Shown here: positions 1 to 11,227 of the stretch, piece after piece
How the letters are laid out: every line of letters starts with the position of its first letter
Position numbering within the stretch: the first letter of the stretch is position 1
Origin: Saprolegnia diclina VS20
Taxonomy: Eukaryota; Oomycota; Saprolegniomycetes; Saprolegniales; Saprolegniaceae
NCBI RefSeq assembly: GCF_000281045.1
Contig: NW_008246086.1
Coordinates: 184,244 to 216,537 of the forward strand
Direction: 5' to 3'
DNA: 32,294 nucleotides
Made by a program: the position numbers and the translations under genes
The notes under the pieces: model-generated
Told to the model about the DNA's origin: nothing
Database searches by the model: none
What the model saw: only the letters and a program-made list of their open reading frames with translations

Positions 1-820
1 CCTAAGTCCACGGACGCTCAACCGCATTCAACCTTGTGGAACGACGCCGTCATGACGCGGTCCGTGACGTAAAACGCTTCTTCGACACCGTCGCCGTGAT
101 GGACGTCAATGTCAATGTACAATACGCGGGCGTGGTACTTGAGGAGCTCGAGGATACCGAGCACAATGTCGTTGATGTAGCAAAAGCCGGACGCTTCGGC
201 CTTCTTGGCATGGTGCAGCCCACCGGCCCAGTTGATGCAAATGTCGCTGAGGCCTTGGTTGAGGCGGTACGCCGCATCTACGCACAGGAAGCATGATGTC
301 GCATGAACAAGGGCGAAGGAGGACGAACGTACCCAACGAGCCGCCGGCCGAGATTTGACTAAAGTTGAAGACGCCGTCAAAGACGGGGCAGTCGGAGAAC
401 TCGCCCATGTTGTCTATATGAAGAGGTCGCATCCGAGGGAGCAAGGTCGGACATACACTTGTCGACTAGAGTCTGCATCGATTTTTCAGTCGACGGGCTC
501 ACTTTTTGAAGAAAGTCGACATAGTCGGCGGCGTGGAAGGCCTTGATTTCTTCCGCCGACGCCCAGTGCGGTTGCTACATCGGAATGTGAATAATGTGAA
601 AGATGCGAAGACGAGAGAGACGTACAAACACTTCCATTTTGCGGAAGAGATCGTAGTTGAGTACGAGGTGGTGGGCGAGCTTGAGCCGGTGGGGCTTCAT
701 GGGGTGGCCTGGGCCGTAGTAAAAGTTGCCTTCCTCCGCTACACGTAGAGAGTATAAGGTATGGGCTTTGCATCACCAAGACGGACGGTGGTAGAAGTAC
801 GAGACGCGGGGTTTGCCCAT
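1..820 (-). CDS. HDAC1: Class I histone deacetylase (Rpd3/HDAC1 type), 3' part outside window
   Basis: Zn-dependent lysine deacetylase acting on histones in nuclear corepressor complexes. I place the ATG at 820, giving [11 protein letters not shown]. Joining five exons (820-787, 738-626, 574-457, 413-333, 277-33) gives the canonical class I order: [14 protein letters not shown], then [27 protein letters not shown] with the catalytic His pair, [20 protein letters not shown], and [15 protein letters not shown] with the zinc ligands. Introns are 40-56 nt with GT...TAG ends. Coding stops at the FHK motif, where a further intron begins, so the last third of the catalytic domain lies beyond base 1. 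The match to class I HDACs is nearly continuous; the exact subclass and the last boundary are less certain. Confidence 0.95.
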
Positions 821-1658
821 CGAGGAGCGACTGCGACGACCAACTGCAAACTAGAAATGGCGTCATCACAGCTTCAATGCATTGTATCGATTTATGCAGG
901 TCGTATTCATTATGAGAGGTTTTCGATTGCGTTCCTCGCCACTGAAGTCGGCCGTGAACATTTGACGCGTTCGAGGCTCTCAATACGACGTGAGAACGAG
1001 CGTCTTTTAGTGTGGTAAGACCAGGGAGGGTACGGGAAATATCGGCGAAATCATGATAGACAATACGACACGGCGACTCGGTTTTCACTCTTACAAAGAA
1101 GCCGCTGGGCAACAAGGTGCTTACAGATGGGTAAGCCATAGAGAATAGAGTGGTAAGATTTGTGCTGGTATTGCGCCGTGGGTAGGGCTGCCAAGTAGTG
1201 CGATACAGGGAATGGCCAGTTGTGGCTCTGGGAGCATATCCGTGGGCATATCTTTGGGTATATGACCATATAAAGCATATGATTGGTGGCTTATGTTCGA
1301 TTGGCATGCAAACGGGCCAATCAAAACGATACATGGGTGCGGCTCGGATCCAAAGGATGCGCACCGAGAATTTGTCCCTTCAGGCTCAAAGTCGACTTGT
1401 GTCATTTTTGCTGAGGAATCTAGTAAGCTATGAGACGTGTCACCTTTGTGTTTGTTATATGATGTATAACAATTGTTGGTGAAGCTCGCAACCTCCCTGA
1501 AAGAAGTTCGTGAGCGCTCCTGGTAAAGCCGTCGGTGGGCATGTCGCAGGGCCGCCGCCTGCAATACATCTTCGGCTCGCATGAGCTCCGAGCTCCACGC
1601 GATGTCGACATCAAGTGACGAGCCTTGCGACCATAACAGATCGTTCACAAACAAGCCC
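821..1658. other. Gene-poor interval, possible coding remnant on the minus strand
   Basis: About 840 bases between the HDAC start and the 3' end of the next minus-strand gene. Most of it is AT-richer than its neighbours and shows no convincing exon. One minus-strand stretch (about 1490-1654) reads as an open peptide with coding-like composition (MRAEDVLQAAALRHAHRRLY), but it then runs into AT-rich sequence and I cannot connect it to a gene. It may be a short exon, a 3' UTR or a gene remnant. The HDAC promoter must lie at its left edge. Confidence 0.4.
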
Positions 1659-3779
1659 TCAGTAGAAAATAAAATTACTGAAAATTAGTCGGGACTTAAA
1701 GTTGTTGAACAAGAAACATGCACGGGGTACTGGCGTATGCCACGCGTCGTCGTCGTCGTCGTCTCGCGGGCGCTTGCGCGACGTGGTTGCATCGCTCTCG
1801 GTCACTGGAGCTACGTCGGACATTGTTGTGACAGCGAGGATAGCGTCCAGCTTTGCGATGTATTTCATGTTGCCGCACTGTGCGACATACGTGTCAAACT
1901 CGGTCTCGATCGTGCGGCCTGGTTGCGGCAATTTGCGGAGCTTGTAGTCGCAACAACGGTCGGACCCGTGGATGGCGCAGGTATCATAGTCGTCGTCCTC
2001 GTCGCCCTTGTCGCGACCAAAGCGGTTCTCGAGCTTATCGCACTGATACGCCACTTTGTATTCGAGTCGATCGGCGTGGGCGAGGACCAGCTCGAGCACC
2101 TTGTCGCAAGCTTCATTCGATCGTTCGCACCGACGCGCAGCGCCGTTCTTCAAGAAGACGCGAACGCCCATGCAGTCATTGCAGTAAATCGGGTCGAGCT
2201 CTCGGTCGTCGAGGACAAAGTCGGCCAGAATGGCGTCGAGGGGGTCGAGGCGTGCGCCTTGCATGATCAATGTGGTCCGGCAGTGCGTTGCCGCTTGCAC
2301 AATGGCATTGCGGTGGCCGTTCGCGAACTCACCGACCATCGAATCGCGGTGATAATCCTTGAAGTCATCGGCCATCAAATCGGCAACGGCGAGGGGCACC
2401 GACTCGTTGGCGTTGCAAAGTGCCACCAAAGCCAGCCATTGCGCCACAAAGCGGCTTGTCTTTTCTGGAGCGGCCACGATGGAAGCGTCGATCGTTGCGA
2501 CCACGAGTTGCGCGAAGTGCAGGAGAGGCCCATCGCAGGCTTCATCTTGGCCTTGAGGATGGACAGAGTTGTGTCAAACCAAAAAGCCGAGGACAAAGTC
2601 GCGCGTCAATGGCGCCATGGGCAAACTGAGAGATCGCTAGGATACCGCCGTCGCCAAAGAGCGCCTGGACCTTCTCAAAAGCGCCACGTCGCAGCGGCCG
2701 ATGCGGTGCATGCCGCGCAAGAGATCACAGCCGGCCGACGAGTCCAAACGCTCAAGCGACTAGAGAGGCTCAAGTGCGCCGTACGTGTCGAGGGTCGTAA
2801 CCAGTATATCCACGTAGGGCACTTGACGTAACGCGGACTGGATGCCGAGAGCCTCGACACGAACACGCGGGAGGTGTTCCAGTCGCCACTTGTCGTTCGC
2901 CTTCCCCGAAAGGAGCGTGTACTCGCCCTTCGGGAAGCAGAAGATGTCAACGACCGCCACGAGCGCGAGCGGGAGTCGGTGGCCAACCAAAGGCCATCGG
3001 CGTTGCATGGTGCGACGTCGCGGAGGTACCACTCGATGATGAGAACATGCTCATCGACCCACGACTTGTCATATCACTGCGGCGTGCGGGTCAGCACTTG
3101 GTGCCACTACGTACGACCGAACTCGCACGAAAAGCGCTGTCGCAGCGGCCGGCAAGAGACGAGCAACCGAGTCCACACCGCATGTAATCCAGCGCTGGAT
3201 GAGCCGGAGCATAGCCGCGTGCAGCGCCATCCAGCCGTACGCGGCCAAGCACTGCTGAATGACGAGTGCGGGGGCGCCTACATACTGCCGGCGTAACAGC
3301 TTCATCACGGACCACATCGCGCTCCTCGGAGTGGCGACGTCGCCAATAAAGAGCTCGGCGAGCGCCACGTAGTTGCACACTACCAAAGCGTGACCCAGCA
3401 TCGACGCGTGCTCCATCGACATGACCGTCTCGACGTCGAAAATCGTCATCTTGCGCACCGAGATAGCATGGAAGACGCCAATCGCGGCGCGGACAAGGTC
3501 GTGGGCGTTGGTGAGACCAAGCTTGGGCGCATTCGCATCTGCGATCGCATTCTGTAAAGGAAGTACGACGTCGGGACCCAGGATACTGGCCAAAAAGATT
3601 TCATGCCGATCTTTTGGGTTAAAGACCAGGTTAAAGACGAGTGATTTGCATTCAATTCGCGGAGCAAGTGATGTGTTCATCGTGTATATTGTACTGTTGA
3701 CCTTTGCATCCATATTCATGCTCCGAATGAACGTAAACTGGTGCCGAGATACTTTACTATGTGTCGTACTGGCACCCAT
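1659..3779 (-). CDS. Unrecognised protein gene, multi-exon or frame-disrupted
   Basis: Coding-like sequence runs across the minus strand but changes frame several times. The 5' block (about 3779-3110; candidate ATGs at 3779, 3719 and 3713) is hydrophobic and helical. A second block (about 3070-2985) contains WVDEHVLIIEWYLRDVAP. A third, in another frame (about 2980-2765), contains VDIFCFPKGEYTLLSGK and YVDILVTTLDTYG. A short block (about 2690-2590) contains FEKVQALFGDGGILAISQF. The last block (about 2550-1659) is Cys- and Asp-rich and ends in a basic/acidic tail (RKRPRDDDDDD). An intron at about 3107-3070 would join the first two blocks in phase. I found no clean GT-AG junction near 2980. A cryptic intron from about 1733 could end the protein earlier, at an immediate TAA. 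No family recognised; possibly one gene with sequencing errors, two genes, or a decaying gene. Confidence 0.5.
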
Positions 3780-4494
3780 TCGGCTCCAAGAGCAAAAGAC
3801 GCAAACCGCCCTCTGAGTACAAAGGTTCGAGGAGCGCAGGATTCATTACTCTAGTGCTGGCCTCGGACGAGCTCTTTGACCGTCAAAGTTGTGTAGTAGA
3901 ATGCCACGATGTCGGTTCAGCAAGGCAGACTTGATTTCGGTGCAAATATTAGAGTTGAAGCACGCCATCGATTGAGATCGCCGCCTCGTTCGCAAACGAC
4001 AAGCAAGCTTTTCTGCCAGATCTGTGTAATGCGTGGGAGGCAGCGAACGGGACTCTTGGAAGGTTGCGATATCGCATGTATACGAGTTTAGGTTTACGAT
4101 GAGTCGCGACGTCGACTATCGCCAATGACGCCATCGCGACTTGAAGAGCCAGGTGTTTTATGGCCCATACGCAGTGTAGTCCTTCATGCTAGTAGCAATG
4201 TACGCTAGATTATGGTGTGTTGTGGCAGTCGTAGCACACGGCGTGAATGCTCACGATCCACGGTGCTCGTTGGATTCATGCGGTTGGCGCGTAAACCGAC
4301 CTTCTCGAGGTCCGAGATCCCTACCCACTACTGCCATTCTACGCCCTTCCCACACGTTGACTGCAATGGCGCGCTGGCTGCCGCCCGCAAGACCACGTTG
4401 AAGTTGCCAAAAGGGATTGCGCAATCCCTGCCGGAAGATCGCGAATCGCTCGCGTTTCATTGGCTCCCACTGTGTCATTCTCGCTGACGAACGC
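3780..4494. other. Intergenic region
   Basis: About 715 bases between two divergent genes, likely holding both promoters. It has only short ORFs with no codon bias or recognisable motif. Readthrough upstream of 4495 is open in the enzyme's frame back to 4417, but it has no ATG. I see no RNA gene or repeat. Confidence 0.5.
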
Positions 4495-5418
4495 ATGCCT
4501 GCTGACGCAACCGAGCTTCGGCGCTTGCTGAGCCGCGACGACACGCCCGTGGTGCTCCCGTGCTGCTACGACGGTCTCTCGGCGCGCCTCGTCGAGCGCG
4601 CGGGCTTTGAGTGCACCTTTATGACCGGCTTTGGCGTCTCGGCCGTCCACGGCTTTCCCGACACGCAGCTCATCTCGTACGAGGAGATGGTCGCCGCCGC
4701 ACGCCGCATCTGCGCTTCGCTCACAGACATTCCGTGCATCGGCGACGCCGACACGGGCTACGGTAACGCGATCAACGTCAAGCGCACGGTCCGAGGCTAC
4801 ATCCAGGCGGGCATGGCCGGCGTCATGCTCGAAGACCAAGTCATGCCCAAGCGCTGCGGCCACACCAAAGGCAAGCAAGTCGTCTCGCGCGATGAAGCCT
4901 TCATGCGCATCCGAGCGGCGGTCGACGCACGCCGCGAGAGCGGCCGTGACATTGTGCTCGTCGCGCGCACGGACGCGCGCGGAACGCACTCGCTGGACGA
5001 AGCCATTGCGCGCTGCATCGAGTTCCACCGGCTCGGCGCTGACGTCACGTTCCTCGAGGCACCGCAAAGCATCGCAGAAATGCAGCGCATTTGCCGCGAA
5101 GTACCGGGGTGGCGCATGGCCAACATGCTAGAGCACGGCGTGACGCCGATTGTACCGGCGGCCGAGCTTAAAACCATGGGCTTCCACCTCGTCGCGTACC
5201 CGCTCACGATCCTCGGCGCAAGCATCCAGGCCATGAGCAGCGCGCTCACGCACTTGCGCACACACGGCCACACGCCCGTCGAGACACTGCCGACATTCAA
5301 CCAGGTACGAATTAGTTGAGATGGTAGCCGAAGCCAAGTGTTGTAGATCAAAGCTGACGTGGGGTTTGACGAGTACTACGTTGAAGAAGACAAGTACCGG
5401 GTCGAGTCCGCCTCGTAG
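4495..5418 (+). CDS. PEP mutase / isocitrate lyase superfamily enzyme (2-methylisocitrate lyase-like)
   Basis: TIM-barrel enzyme of the ICL/PEPM superfamily, which makes or breaks C-C or C-P bonds of 2-oxo acid substrates with Mg2+. The start is the first ATG in frame (4495). Visible signature: CCYDGLSARLVERAGF near the N-terminus, TGFGVSAVHGFPD, the metal-binding DADTGYGN, LEDQVMPKRCGHTKGK containing the K-(K/R)-C-G-H catalytic loop of lyases, VARTDAR, and TFLEAPQS. The reading frame runs to FNQ, then a 42-nt GT...TAG intron (about 5305-5346) leads to a last exon (5347-5418) ending at TAG. The protein is about 293 aa, normal for 2-methylisocitrate lyase or oxaloacetate hydrolase-like members. 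The KRCGH loop argues for lyase rather than phosphonopyruvate mutase; the substrate cannot be told from sequence. No obvious targeting peptide. Confidence 0.88.
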
Positions 5419-5877
5419 ACATCCTTTGTAGTACTACGATACACTGCGATGACGACTGAGACCGAGGATGGGATCCTCTACTAATATAATCGTTGGGCTG
5501 TATTCATTGGCGCCACTGTGCTACTAGAACTGAGAGCAACGGCAACAACAGAGACATGTGGTAACAAGGGTTAGGTTTATGGTCCATCGTAGTCGTACGT
5601 ACTTAGCATTTATGGACCGAGCGACAAAATTGTACTTCAATCAGAGACCAAGTAAGGGCCTTGGAGCCTTTCCCTTGAAGGACACCTTGGGATGCAGTCG
5701 GCTTCGCCGTAGCCGCCAAACCGACTTGCCTGGATACGACCTCCGAGCATCTCAATGCTGTGCAGGAAACTGAAGTCTCTTGGATGCGACATGTGTCTGC
5801 GTGGGGCGTCGCTGTTGACGACAAAGTATCAATCGGGTTCTGGTACGTTTCTTCTTACAGCACTGTATATCTTGTGT
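5419..5877. other. Convergent intergenic region
   Basis: About 460 bases between the 3' ends of the lyase-like gene (+) and RFC1 (-). Short ORFs only; likely the two 3' UTRs and terminator signals. I see no RNA gene. Confidence 0.5.
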
Positions 5878-8563
5878 TCACTTCTTCTTGGCCGGTGCCC
5901 GCGCACGCTTGGGCGCCGATCCCGCGGGCTCCTTGCCCTTGCGCTTGGCAGGCGCTTTGCCCGCAGCTTTGGCGGGCGCCTTCTTTTGAAACTGCGACAC
6001 GTCGTCGTCATCGTCGCCATTGTCACCGTCGTCGGCCATGAGACCGTCGTCGTCGCCGAGGCCGTCGTCGTCCGCCGCGACCTTCTTGGACGACTTCTTC
6101 TTTGCCGGGTTGGCTGCGAGATTGGCCTCGACGAGCGCCTGCGACTTGTGCACACCCTTGTTGTACTTGCGCGTGAACGCGCTCTTGGCCTTTGTATCGA
6201 GCTCGGCGTACGAGTGCCGCACGACGCCCGGGAACTTGAAGTGCTCCATGGACTCGGTCAGGTCGTCCTTGCTAATCTCACACGCGTCGAGCATATCGAT
6301 GACCTCGTCCATGCTCTACCACCGCCTCGTTCCTCTCTGATACATTGATACAAATGGGTCGTACCTCGTCGCCGGCGAGGAGTCGCGTCAAGAGAATCTC
6401 CTTCATGAACGGAATGTAGTCCATCCGAATCGCTATAACCCGAGGGTTCATGACCTCGCTCCCGTCCAAAAGAACAGGTACCGTTCCGGGCACCAGACGC
6501 ATGGCTGCGCATGCGGATCGAGAGCTCACTGAGGAGTCGTTTGGCCTTGTTCGTCGACGAGTTCTTGCCCATCCACCTAGTTGAAGTGTGTTGGCACCGG
6601 TACAGATGAAGCAACGGTCCATACCGGGAGAACTCGGGGCGGCCAACAAAGCCTTCGGCATACGTACACGCGCCGACGTTGAGCGCAGCTTGCTTGGTCA
6701 AGAGGTCCCAGCGCTACGGCTTTGTGAGCACCACTCGATACATATGAATCACAAGCGTACCTGCTCCTTGCGAATGTAGACGCTGACGAGGTCGCTCTCG
6801 GCAATCATGTCGGCCGCCAGCGTAATGTCATCGAGCTTCTCGTCCGACGACGTGCGCTTGCTCTGGATGCTTTGCATGTAGTTCTCTTGGACCATGAGCG
6901 GCATGAGGTCGTAGTCGACAAAGTAGGCTTCGTTCCGGGCCTCGAACGACGCGCCGCTTTTGAAGATCATTTGCGTCGCGCTAAATGGGTTGAGCCGCAG
7001 CACCTACTCGGCTCCATCGTACCAAATCGCCACACACTAGCATTCTACCTCGTCCTTTTCCGACTGGTAAAAGTGCGTCATGACGTCATCGTACGTCATG
7101 ACGGTCTTGGACCGGTTCCACATTTGCATCCAGTTGAGCAATTGTCGAATGTCGTTGCCGAAGCGCTCGGCGGCTTCTTCCAGCGCGTTGCGTTCGATGC
7201 GCATGCCCTGCGCGGCGCCGATCGCAAGCAGCCGCGTCGCGATTTGCGTCTTTGTCGGCCGACGAAACTTGAGGTCGAGCGCGTGGTTGGCGAGCGACCG
7301 GACCTTCGGCGACTGTCGGTCGTTGCAAATGCACACGATCGGCGTCTTGCTCTTCTTGATGATCGCGATGAGCTCGGCCATGCCGCCCCGGTCGCCCGAG
7401 CTCATGCCGTCGACCTCGTCCATGACGATGAGCCGCTTCTTAAGCCCCATCTTGGTGGCCGAGCCCCCGAACGAGAGCGCCTGTGTGCCCACAATGTCGG
7501 CGAGGCCCGACTGCAGCGTCTTCTTGGAGCGTGCGTCACTTGCGTTGAGCTCGAGAATGTCCATGCCGACCTCGGCTGCGGCCAAAGCAGCGAGTGTCGT
7601 CTTGCCAATACCGGGCGGACCTGAGAGAAGCACGGTCTTGGCGCCCATGTTCTCGGTCATCTTGGGGTTGTAAGCCACCTTCTTCGTGCCCTTGACATGG
7701 ACCGCGTCAAAGTCCCGGAGCCATTGGATAAGGCGCTTGGCGAGCTCGCCGTTGCCAATGATGTCGGCCATCGACTTGGGCTTGTGCTTGTCGGGCCAGA
7801 GCATGTCGTCGACGACGGCCGATCCCGCCTTTTGCTTGCCTTTTCCATTGGACGGAGCTGGCTTTACCGTCATGCGCTCAGCGCGCTCCGAGATCAAGTT
7901 GAAAAAGTCGTTTTGGTTGAGAATCTTGATCGACTTGGCGACCGCGTCCTTGAACTTGGAGCTCACCGAGACCGAGTCGCCCGACTCTAGGAGCTCGCCA
8001 GCGACGAGGTACTTGACGTTGCGCGTCACGGACGACGCGACCGACCCGCCGTAGCGCTTGACGACCATCTCGGCCTCGTCGCGCGGTAAGCTCGAGAGCA
8101 CGCCCGAGAAGGCGAATGTGAGCCCTTCCAAGCAGCCGGGTTTGCCATCGGGCATGCGTACTTTGCCTTTCGGCAAGTTCAGCGCCTCTTCCTTGGCCGC
8201 AGCTTGCTTGGCCGTCTCCTTCTTCGCTGGCGCCTCCTTCTTGGCCGGTGCTTCCTTCTTGGCCAGCGCTACCTTCTTGACCGGCGCCTCCTTCTTTTCA
8301 GCAACAGGCTCAACGACCTTGGCCTTCTTGATGGGCTGGACTTCCTCGACGTCCGAGTCGGAGTCGAGCTCGATGACCTTGCGCGACGACTTGGCCGGCG
8401 GGGCGGGCTCGTCGTCGGCCTTGGCCTTCCGGGCGCGCGTCGGCGTGGGCTCCTTCCTGGGCATGGCCTTCTTGGGCGAGGCCTTGGTCGGGCCGGGGGA
8501 CTTGGCCGCGTCGGGCTTGGGCGTGCTGCCGCCCTTTGGCGCGAAGAAGCTGCGGATGTCCAT
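5878..8563 (-). CDS. RFC1: Replication factor C large subunit (RFC1)
   Basis: Large subunit of the clamp loader that opens PCNA and loads it onto primer-template DNA in replication and repair. Six exons (8563-7049, 7003-6761, 6713-6625, 6576-6494, 6432-6365, 6315-5878) join exactly to an 811-aa protein. The N-terminus MDIRSFFAPK resembles a PCNA-interacting motif. Next comes a Lys/Ala/Pro-rich linker with KKEAPAKKE-type repeats (about aa 30-130), a BRCT domain (about aa 140-225), and an AAA+ module with Walker A GPPGIGKT and Walker B VMDEVDGM plus the NDRQSPK sensor region. The RFC1-specific C-terminal domain follows (LVSVYIRKEQ, then WMGKNSSTNKAKRLLSEL, then the helical IDMLDACEISKDDL region). 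The tail is Asp-rich and then Lys/Ala-rich, a likely nuclear localisation signal. It is shorter than the human protein (about 1,150 aa), mainly in linkers. Confidence 0.96.
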
Positions 8564-9130
8564 GATACCTCAAGCAATCTGGGACTCTGGCCACCGCAAT
8601 TCTCCCGCTATTTTTCGATCCCTCTCACAACGCATCGATCATGTGGTATCGAATTCCAGAGGTCTGGCGCCAAAACCAAAATTGGTCAAGATCGCCAGCC
8701 CTAGTCATTTCACTAATCTTACATAAACCCGTAGCAGACGTCTTGGCGCCCGACTGAAGCGTTCGGCACATCACAAGCCTGCTGGCAAAAGCGCTTGCGG
8801 GAGGTGGTTGGTGATGATGCGCTCGAGGCAAGTAGAACACTCGAGTGATTTGGTCGTTTCCTAGCTGGCTCCATCAAGGTGTACACCGCGGATAGACCTT
8901 GGCGCCATCAAGACCGCTCCGTCCAGCGTAAGCGATCTGCGGTCTCTTGGCTCGAGCGAGAAGGTCGCGTGGCGTCCGGCTGGTAGTTCTGCTTGGCTGG
9001 GAACCGAACGCTCGGACGTCGACTGCGTCGGAAGCAAGCACGAGCTGTGCATGACGCACGATCGACGGCGGGCATCGCGTTCCGTCCCCAGTGCATTAGA
9101 ACTAGACGAAGGTTTCGTGTTGCATTGGTC
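8564..9130. other. Intergenic region
   Basis: About 570 bases upstream of RFC1 and downstream of the JmjC gene. It should contain the RFC1 promoter and the 3' UTR of the JmjC gene. Only short, unconvincing ORFs; no repeat or RNA gene seen. Confidence 0.5.
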
Positions 9131-10476
9131 TTAGCTCATGGAAGACTTTTTCGACTTCTTCTTCTTCTTCATGTCTTCGGGCTCGGGTTCGTCCTCGACG
9201 TCCTCGATCGGCCGCTTCTTCTCGTACATGGTGTAGTCGTCCGCTTCGTTGAGGTGGGTCGCGCGTGCTGCGAGCTTGGGGTAGTGCACCTGGAGTTGGT
9301 CGAGCCACTTGACCGCCATGCGCTTCCGGCCCGACCGCGTTTTGCGCCAGACTCGGTCAAAGTTGGCGTGCGAGCAGTAGTTTTGTGTCACAGCGATCGT
9401 GTCGTCCATGTTGTAGACTGCATGCCACCAGCCGCCGGGCACGTAGACCGTGTCGCCCGGGTACTGGATGAACTCCATGTACTCGAGCTTCGGGTCCTTC
9501 GCGAGCATGCGCGGGAGCAAGTCGGCAAAGTAGTTGCCCGCTTCGTCGTCCTCGCCGGGGTACACGAGGCCCTTGGCTTTGACGAGCGTCTTGTCGACGT
9601 GCGGCGGGAAGACGACCCAGCGCTTCCGGCCGACGAGGAGCGTGTTCCAGGCGCTCGTGCCAAGCGGGTCGAGGTGCACGCATGTACCCGACCGCTTGGG
9701 CCCGACGAGGAACCAGCGGTACGGCGGCCGGCGCGACTCGCCGACGAGCGAGAAGAGGTCGTCCGGGAAGTAGCGCGGGACCTTGTAGTCGTGCAAGAGC
9801 TGCGTTGTCTCCTTCTTGTCGTCGAACGTCGAGTCGAAAATGTAGAGCGGACTGTCGTCGATCTGCGTCTTCATGTACTTGCAAAAGTACTTGAACTTCA
9901 TGCGCAGCGTCTTGCCGTCGTCGTCTTCGCCGACCTTGAGGTTCGCGTGCTTGTAGTCCTTCTTGAGCTTCTACGCGCGGGTCCGAAGCGCATGAGACAT
10001 ATTGCAAAGGATGAGAGCATACCTTGAGATGCCAGTTGTCGCAGGCGGTCCAGCCTTCGTCTTCGGGAATCCCTTCAATGATGAGCGGCAGCATGGGCTT
10101 TTCGTACTCGTCAATGAAGCGCTGGACACTCAGGTCCTTGCACGACTCGCGCGGAATGTCCTTGCTGCTGTCGATGGGCATATCGCAAATGTCCGAGCCG
10201 GCAAAGCCTTGGTTCGTCCACGCATCGAGTCGCATGTCTACGTGCATGCCATGAGCCCACGAAGCGAATGCGATGGCAGGCTTCAAGCAGCCGTGTTGCG
10301 GGTGGCGTACCGGTGCGGTGCTTGCGCTTGGCGTCATCGATGATCGCCTGCACCTTGCTCGAGAGGCGCGGCGCGGGCACGGGCCGGTGGCGGTAGGTCG
10401 TGCGCCCGCTCGCCTTGGCGGCCATCGGCGTCGTGGCCGGCGACCGACGGACGTCGGACTGCGCGTTGGGCGACAT
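9131..10476 (-). CDS. JMJD6: JmjC-domain oxygenase, JMJD6-like (lysyl hydroxylase / arginine demethylase family)
   Basis: Fe(II)/2-oxoglutarate dioxygenase of the JMJD6 group; known members hydroxylate lysines of splicing factors in the nucleus. Three exons (10476-10311, 10237-10023, 9970-9131) give 406 aa and close exactly. Shared features: LSVQRFIDEYEKPMLPLII, GWTACDNWHL, a conserved core DDSPLYIFDS followed by DYKVPRYFPDDLF, RRPPYRWFLVGPKRSGT, and the iron facial triad: His and Asp in CVHLDPLGTSAWN, and the distal His in VPGGWWHAVYN. After ITQNYCS-type sequence the protein ends in an acidic stretch and a Lys-rich tail (KKKKKSKKSS), probably a nuclear localisation signal. Human JMJD6 has a poly-Ser C-terminus instead. 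The extended N-terminus (about 55 aa, Arg/Pro/Lys-rich) is lineage-specific as far as I can tell. Confidence 0.95.
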
Positions 10477-11227
10477 CGAGCAAATTGAAGAATAAATGGC
10501 CAATCACGTATCTCTAGCGCCGGCGCCGAATCCACCAACAATTTTAACCAATCAGACAAAAGATACACTTTTCGGGCGAAGTCTCTCCCTTGGGTGTTGC
10601 AGACTGGCTTGTACCGACTGCAATCCTCGCATATTAGCACAAATTGTCCACTGCGTCATCGACACCTCTAGCACTTTTGTCTATGGCACTACGATTCCTC
10701 GCCGAGTAACGAGAAGGGTCGCTTCAACGCGGACTTGAAGTTGGCGTGGGACGCTCGCTTGACTATTGATGACATAGTCCACTGTGACGACGGCGAGATC
10801 CGTAGTACTACAGGATAAAGGCGTCGGCAATCAATGGCTCGACGGTCGCTCCCTCGTTTGTCATGAATACCTGAAATCTCTTGAATTGAAATCGTGAAAC
10901 CACTGAGCTTTCTCGGATTTTGCGAACCAAAACGTCACATTTGGCTCGATATAAGACGTGAGACGCCAGTATTTGATCCATTGATGTAGTAAGATAATGC
11001 AGTCAGAGGTTGTACGATCATGCAGTCAGAGAGCCTGGCACGCTAAGGAGACCGTACAAGTTCGGCAACGAGAGATTCGTGGGCAAGGTTGGCTTGCCGT
11101 GGGGCCGGATATTGCGGTTGTATCCGGATATGTACGAAAAACGAATTAAATGCAATACAAAAAGCAAGATATAGTGTCGATTTAATTCTATTGCAAACAC
11201 CAATGATCATTAGGCTCCAGATCGCGC
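10477..11227. other. Divergent promoter region
   Basis: About 750 bases between the JmjC gene (-) and the Swc5 gene (+). No convincing ORF. A 12-bp direct repeat (atgcagtcagag) occurs at about 10997 and 11020, a possible tandem regulatory site, though it could be chance. AT content rises towards the Swc5 start (11130-11215). Confidence 0.45.

Noticed and set aside
1737-2831. 364-codon plus-strand frame
   Set aside because: Composition follows the reverse complement of the minus-strand coding blocks and it shows no motif.
4417-4494. Upstream start for the lyase-like enzyme giving an N-terminal targeting peptide
   Set aside because: The upstream frame begins with TTG, not ATG; eukaryotic initiation there is unlikely.
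5755-6348. Plus-strand frame over the RFC1 C-terminus
   Set aside because: It is antisense to the Lys/Ala- and Asp-rich tail of RFC1 and has no independent support.
8058-8726. Plus-strand frame with Leu/Ala/Gly-rich stretches resembling membrane segments
   Set aside because: Antisense to the Lys/Ala/Glu repeats of RFC1, which generates hydrophobic-looking shadows.
9357-10640. 427-codon minus-strand frame across the JmjC gene
   Set aside because: It mixes one true exon with the wrong frame of the others and includes the introns; the spliced model gives the conserved protein.
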